DNA of 62,661 nt from Subtercola sp. (lineage in GTDB: Bacteria; Actinomycetota; Actinomycetes; Actinomycetales; Microbacteriaceae), in the NCBI GenBank assembly GCA_025463765.1, contig JAODBC010000052.1:1-62661 (forward strand), in the 5' to 3' direction. The position numbers and the translations under genes are program-made. How positions within the stretch are numbered: position 1 is the stretch's first letter; each line of letters begins with the position of its first letter. This document shows positions 58,794 to 62,661 of the stretch, piece after piece. Below the pieces are notes generated by a model, which made no database searches, was not told the DNA's origin, and worked only from the letters and a program-made list of their open reading frames with translations.

Positions 58794-59776
58794 CCGGCTC
58801 AGATCTTAACGACGGCCCAGCTCTCAATGACGGCCCAGCTCTCAGCGACGGCCAAGCTCTGAACGACGGCCCAGCTCTCATCGAGGGTTCCGGCTTTCGT
58901 GCGGGGTTCGTCTCCTTCGTCGGCCGCCCGAACGTCGGCAAGTCAACGCTCACCAATGCCCTCGTCGGCGAGAAGATCGCCATCACCAGCTCGAAGCCGC
59001 AGACGACGCGACGCGCCATCCGCGGAATCGTTCATCGGCCCCTGGGCCAGCTCATCTTGGTCGACACCCCCGGCATGCATCGTCCGCGCACCCTCCTTGG
59101 CGAGCGGCTCAACGCCGTCGTGCAAGATACGCTCGGCGACGTCGACGTGATCGGCTTCTGCATCCCCGCCGACGAGAAGCTCGGCCCGGGTGACAAGTTC
59201 ATCAATGAGCAGCTCGACTCCTTTCCGCGCGCCAAGAAGGTCGCCATCGTCACGAAGATCGATGCCGCTTCGAGGCCGGCTGTGGCTGAGGCACTGCTTG
59301 CGGTGTCGCAGCTGCGCGACTGGGAGACGATCATCCCCATCTCCTCGACCAGCAATCTGCAACTCGACGTGCTCACCTCAGAGCTCATCAAGCTGTTGCC
59401 GGTGTCGCCCAAGCTCTACCCCGACGACCAGGTCACCGACGAAGGGCTCGAAACCCGCGTCTCCGAGCTCATCCGCGAAGCCGCCCTCGAGGGCGTGCAA
59501 GACGAACTCCCGCACTCGATCGCCGTGACCATCGACGACATGATCGAGCGCGACGACCGCGACCTCATCGAGATCTACGCGAATCTGTTCGTCGAGCGCG
59601 ACAGCCAGAAGGGCATCATCATCGGCAAGTCCGGCGCGCGTCTCGGCGAGGTCGGGGCACGGGCGCGGGCTTCGATCGAGCCGTTGCTCGGCAAGCAGGT
59701 TTTTCTGAGCATCCGGGTCAAAGTCGCCAAAGACTGGCAGCGCGACGCGAAGCAGTTGGGCAGGCTCGGGTTCTAG
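58790..59776 (+). CDS. era: GTPase Era
   Basis: 328 aa. G1 GRPNVGKSTLTNAL (~45), effector TTRRAIRGI, G3 DTPGMHRP, G4 TKID and a C-terminal KH domain with KGIIIGKSGARLGEVGARARASIE. Binds the 3' end of 16S rRNA in 30S assembly. ATG 58790 overlaps the CNNM stop. The first ~35 residues are a tandem repeat (LNDGPA units) from an 18-bp minisatellite, absent from normal Era, which starts directly at the GTPase. Confidence 0.95.
   Translation: MTGSDLNDGPALNDGPALSDGQALNDGPALIEGSGFRAGFVSFVGRPNVGKSTLTNALVGEKIAITSSKPQTTRRAIRGIVHRPLGQLILVDTPGMHRPRTLLGERLNAVVQDTLGDVDVIGFCIPADEKLGPGDKFINEQLDSFPRAKKVAIVTKIDAASRPAVAEALLAVSQLRDWETIIPISSTSNLQLDVLTSELIKLLPVSPKLYPDDQVTDEGLETRVSELIREAALEGVQDELPHSIAVTIDDMIERDDRDLIEIYANLFVERDSQKGIIIGKSGARLGEVGARARASIEPLLGKQVFLSIRVKVAKDWQRDAKQLGRLGF
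58805..58876 (+). repeat. 18-bp minisatellite, four units, in the era N-terminus
   Basis: Units of the type CTCAATGACGGCCCAGCT at 58805, 58823, 58841 and 58859, plus a broken fifth. In frame; encodes LNDGPA-LNDGPA-LSDGQA-LNDGPA ahead of the GTPase domain. Confidence 0.93.
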
Positions 59777-59847
59777 GCACTGACGAGCCTGGCCGCGGCG
59801 ATCGCCGGGCATCCGCAGCTCCCGGCATTCACCGCTACCCTGTAGAC

Positions 59848-60852
59848 GTGGCTTCATCGACCGATTCTCTGCGCAACTCGTCAACCAACCCCTTCGGGCA
59901 GGTGCTCGTCGCTCTCGTGACGCCCTTCACCGCCGACGGTGAAGTCGACTGGGCGAGCGTAGAGAAGCACATCGACACGGTCATCTCCGACGGGGCCGAC
60001 GGAATCGTCGTCTCCGGTACCACCGGTGAGACCTCCACGCTGACCGACGCCGAGAAGATTCGGCTGGTCGAGGTGGGCAAGTCGGTCGCCGACGGGCGCG
60101 CCAAAATCATCACGGGCGGCGGCTCGAACGAGACCGCGCACGCGATGCAGCTGGCCAAGCAGAGCGCGAAGGCCGGTGCCGACGGCAACCTCGTCGTCAC
60201 GCCGTATTACAACAAGCCGACTCAGGCGGGTGTACTCACGCACTTTCGCATGATCGCCGACGCGACCGATCTGCCGGTCATCCTGTACGACATTCCCGGT
60301 CGCACGGGCATTCCTATCAGTTACGACACCATTCTGCGTGCTGCGAAGCACCCGAACATCCTCGCTATCAAAGACGCCAAGGGCGACTTCAGCGAGGTCA
60401 GCCGGGTGCTCAACCAGACCGACCTGATGTACTTCTCGGGCGACGACTCGAACGTGTTGCCGCACCTCGCCGTCGGCGCTACCGGGCTCATCGGAGTCAC
60501 CAACAACATCGCGGCGAGGCCCTACCGCATCATGATCGACGCGGTGAATGCGGGCGACCTCGCAACGGCCACGTCGATGCACCAGGCTCTCGAACCGCTG
60601 GTGCGGGCCACGATGACCCACGTGCCCGGCACTGTCGCGGCGAAGTACATTCTGCACGGGCTCGGGCGTATCTCGAGCCCTCGCGTGCGGCTTCCGCTCG
60701 TCGGCCCCGAAGAGTGGGAGGCGGCGAAGATCGAAGACGAAATCGATCTCGTGCGCAGCATTCCCGGGGTCTCTTTCACGAACTTCCGCCCTGATCGCAA
60801 CGCCGCTGCCGGTGGCGCGTTGCCGAAAATTCCGGGCACCACGCGCGAATAA
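59848..60852 (+). CDS. dapA: 4-hydroxy-tetrahydrodipicolinate synthase
   Basis: 334 aa TIM-barrel aldolase for lysine and diaminopimelate. VALVTPFTADGEVDW, VSGTTGETSTLTDAEK, NLVVTPYYNKPTQAG (Tyr of the triad), ILYDIPGRTGI and the Schiff-base Lys in LAIKDAKGDF (~173). C-terminal tail is slightly long. GTG 59848 lacks a ribosome binding site and may be leaderless (TACCCT about 10 bases upstream). Confidence 0.95.
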   Translation: MASSTDSLRNSSTNPFGQVLVALVTPFTADGEVDWASVEKHIDTVISDGADGIVVSGTTGETSTLTDAEKIRLVEVGKSVADGRAKIITGGGSNETAHAMQLAKQSAKAGADGNLVVTPYYNKPTQAGVLTHFRMIADATDLPVILYDIPGRTGIPISYDTILRAAKHPNILAIKDAKGDFSEVSRVLNQTDLMYFSGDDSNVLPHLAVGATGLIGVTNNIAARPYRIMIDAVNAGDLATATSMHQALEPLVRATMTHVPGTVAAKYILHGLGRISSPRVRLPLVGPEEWEAAKIEDEIDLVRSIPGVSFTNFRPDRNAAAGGALPKIPGTTRE

Positions 60853-60896
60853 CGCGCCGTGGCTGAAACACCGAACACACAGCTCTAGGAGGGCAT

Positions 60897-62573
60897 ATGC
60901 CCAACGCCGTATACGAACCCCAAAAACTCCAGCGCGATACCCTGCGCATCACCCCCATCGGCGGTCTCGGCGAGATCGGCCGCAACATGACCGTCTTCGA
61001 GATCAACGGCAAGCTGCTGATCGTCGACTGCGGCGTGCTCTTTCCCGAAGAGACCCAGCCCGGAGTCGACCTGATTCTGCCCGACTTCTCGCTCGTGCGC
61101 GGGCGCCTGAACGACGTCGTCGGAATCGTGCTGACGCACGGTCACGAAGACCACATCGGCGCGGTGCCGTACCTGCTGCGCCTCAAGAACGACATTCCGC
61201 TCATCGGTTCGGGTCTCACGCTCGCACTCGTCGAGGCGAAGCTCAAAGAGCACCGCATCAAGCCCTACACCTTTCAGGTCGAAGAGGGCCAGGTCGAGCA
61301 GATGGGCCCGTTCGAGCTCGAGTTCGTCGCAGTGAACCACTCGATTCCGGATGCCCTGGCTGTCGCCATCAAGACGGTGGCCGGTGTCGTGCTGAACACC
61401 GGCGACTTCAAGATGGACCAGCTTCCCCTCGACAACCGCATCACCGACCTCCGTGCTTTCGCGCGTCTTGGCGAGGCCGGGGTGGATTTGTTCCTCGTGG
61501 ACTCGACCAACGCCGACGTTCCCGGCTTCACGCCGTCGGAGCGCACCATCGGCCCCGTGCTCGACAGTGTCATCGCCCATGCGCCGCGCCGCGTCATCGT
61601 GGCGAGCTTCTCGTCGCACGTGCACCGCGTGCAGCAGGTACTGGATGCCGCACACGCCAACGGGCGTCGCGTGGCGTTGCTCGGTCGTTCTATGGTGCGC
61701 AACATGGGTATTGCCGCCGAATTGGGCTACCTCAAGGTGCCCGACGGTGTGCTGGTGGACTTCAAGAAGGCCGGCGACATCCCCGACAACAAGATCGTCT
61801 ACATGTCGACCGGTTCGCAGGGCGAGCCGATGGCCGTGCTCTCGCGCATGGCCAACCTCGAGCACCAGATCGAGGTCGGGCCCGGTGACACGGTCATCCT
61901 CGCCTCCTCGCTCATCCCGGGCAACGAGAACGCGGTCTACCGCGTCATCAACGGCCTCACGAAGCTCGGTGCGACGGTCGTGCACAAGGGCAACGCCAAG
62001 GTGCACGTCTCGGGCCACGCGGCCGCGGGGGAGTTGCTGTACTGCTACAACATCCTCAAACCGAAGAACGTCATGCCCGTTCATGGTGAGTACCGTCACC
62101 TCGTCGCCAACGCTCAGCTCGCCATCGAAACCGGTGTGCCGCGTGAGAACACGATCCTTGCTGACGACGGTACCGTGGTCGATCTGCGCGATGGTGTCGC
62201 TCGCGTTGTCGGTCAGTACGATCTCGGTTTCGTCTACGTCGACGGCAACAGCGTCGGCGAGATCACCGACGACGACCTCAAAGACCGCCGTGTCCTCGGC
62301 GAAGAGGGCTTCATCTCGATCATCGTGGTCGTCGAGGCCGGCACGGGCCGCATCATCGTCGGCCCGGAGATCCACGCCAAGGGTTTCGCCGAAGACGAGT
62401 CCGTCTTCGACAAGGTCAAGCCCAAGATCGCTGCGGCTCTCGCCGAGGCCGCCGGCAACGGCACCCGTGACACCCATGCCCTGCAGCAGGTCGTTCGCCG
62501 CACCGTCGGTCGCTGGGTCAACACCTCCTACCGTCGTCGCCCCATGATCGTTCCGGTCGTCATCGAGGCCTGA
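60897..62573 (+). CDS. rnj: Ribonuclease J
   Basis: 558 aa metallo-beta-lactamase/beta-CASP RNase. LRITPIGGLGEIGRNMTVFEING start, LTHGHEDHIGAVPYLL (HxHxDH, ~78-83), VNHSIPDALA, NTGDFKMD, beta-CASP region with FSSHVHRVQQVLDAA, VYMSTGSQGEPMAVLSRMA, HVSGHAAAGELL and MPVHGEYRHLVANAQLA, then a C-terminal domain. 5'-exo- and endonuclease for rRNA and mRNA turnover. ATG 60897 follows AGGAGGG, 44 bp after dapA. Confidence 0.97.
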   Translation: MPNAVYEPQKLQRDTLRITPIGGLGEIGRNMTVFEINGKLLIVDCGVLFPEETQPGVDLILPDFSLVRGRLNDVVGIVLTHGHEDHIGAVPYLLRLKNDIPLIGSGLTLALVEAKLKEHRIKPYTFQVEEGQVEQMGPFELEFVAVNHSIPDALAVAIKTVAGVVLNTGDFKMDQLPLDNRITDLRAFARLGEAGVDLFLVDSTNADVPGFTPSERTIGPVLDSVIAHAPRRVIVASFSSHVHRVQQVLDAAHANGRRVALLGRSMVRNMGIAAELGYLKVPDGVLVDFKKAGDIPDNKIVYMSTGSQGEPMAVLSRMANLEHQIEVGPGDTVILASSLIPGNENAVYRVINGLTKLGATVVHKGNAKVHVSGHAAAGELLYCYNILKPKNVMPVHGEYRHLVANAQLAIETGVPRENTILADDGTVVDLRDGVARVVGQYDLGFVYVDGNSVGEITDDDLKDRRVLGEEGFISIIVVVEAGTGRIIVGPEIHAKGFAEDESVFDKVKPKIAAALAEAAGNGTRDTHALQQVVRRTVGRWVNTSYRRRPMIVPVVIEA

Positions 62574-62605
62574 CTCCAGGCAGTTTTGCAAAGCCGCGTA
62601 ATGGT

Positions 62606-62634
62606 TTGACGTGAGCTGACTCTCTTTCATTAGA
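62606..62634 (+). promoter_or_regulatory. Sigma-70-type promoter candidate
   Basis: TTGACG (62606-62611), 17-base spacer, ATTAGA (62629-62634), placed 20 bases before the last ATG of the window. Good -35, fair -10. Confidence 0.45.
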
Positions 62635-62654
62635 AACTTTTGAAAGGGGTTCTC

Positions 62655-62661
62655 ATGTCAA
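62655..62661 (+). CDS. Start of a gene cut by the right edge (partial)
   Basis: ATG 62655 follows GAAAGGGG at 5-base spacing, and a promoter candidate lies upstream. Only two codons (Met-Ser) are visible, so the product cannot be named. Confidence 0.45.

Noticed and set aside
60885..62630. 581-codon open frame on the minus strand
   Set aside because: It lies entirely opposite the ribonuclease J gene; long antisense frames are expected with G/C-rich third positions. No family motif.

Overview
The window is chromosomal DNA of a high-GC actinobacterium, most likely Microbacteriaceae. This rests on strong G/C bias at third codon positions, many GTG starts, GTGA/ATGA/TGATG overlaps, a mycothiol-dependent nitroreductase homologue, and the order leuS-comEA-comEC-holA-rpsT-lepA-hemW-hrcA-dnaJ-rsmE-HIT-phoH-ybeY-CNNM-era. 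Genus cannot be fixed by reading alone. I see no rRNA, tRNA, CRISPR array, transposase or prophage.

Layout. 1-1.6 kb: a more AT-rich, tightly coupled run of small unrecognised genes that looks like accessory DNA. 1.8-7.6 kb: HAD phosphatase, small conserved protein, FAD oxidoreductase, DUF3054 membrane protein, acetolactate decarboxylase, and a zinc-finger short-chain dehydrogenase that lacks the usual catalytic Tyr. 7.7-11.8 kb: ArsR regulator with CDF metal exporter (operator over the start codon), then a Ski2-type DUF3516 helicase. 11.9-15.1 kb: molybdate module, HTH-TOBE protein plus modABC, with an 88-bp duplication at the modA/modB junction. 15.2-21.1 kb: cell-envelope and stress genes (polysaccharide deacetylase, lytic transglycosylase-like protein, Rv2466c-like protein, YceI, AlkZ-like winged helix, App1 phosphatase). 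21.3-25.5 kb: TetR regulator and an osmoprotectant ABC importer. 25.6-33.4 kb: M56 peptidase-BlaI pair divergent from cydABDC (cytochrome bd and its assembly exporter), with three identical-type BlaI operators between them. 33.5-35.7 kb: divergent pabC/pabB (p-aminobenzoate). 35.8-62.6 kb: the housekeeping run above, ending in dapA and RNase J.

The most unusual content lies between genes. A HicAB toxin-antitoxin module sits between leuS and comEA, flanked by ~90-bp direct repeats that include the start of comEA. Three tandem 98-bp units, each with a terminator hairpin, follow rpsT. A REP-like palindrome appears behind three unrelated genes. Period-15 and period-18 minisatellites lie inside several proteins (Era, PhoH, PabB, SDR, AlkZ-like) and between cydC and pabC. 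The nonamer GGATGCCCG recurs far more often than base composition predicts.
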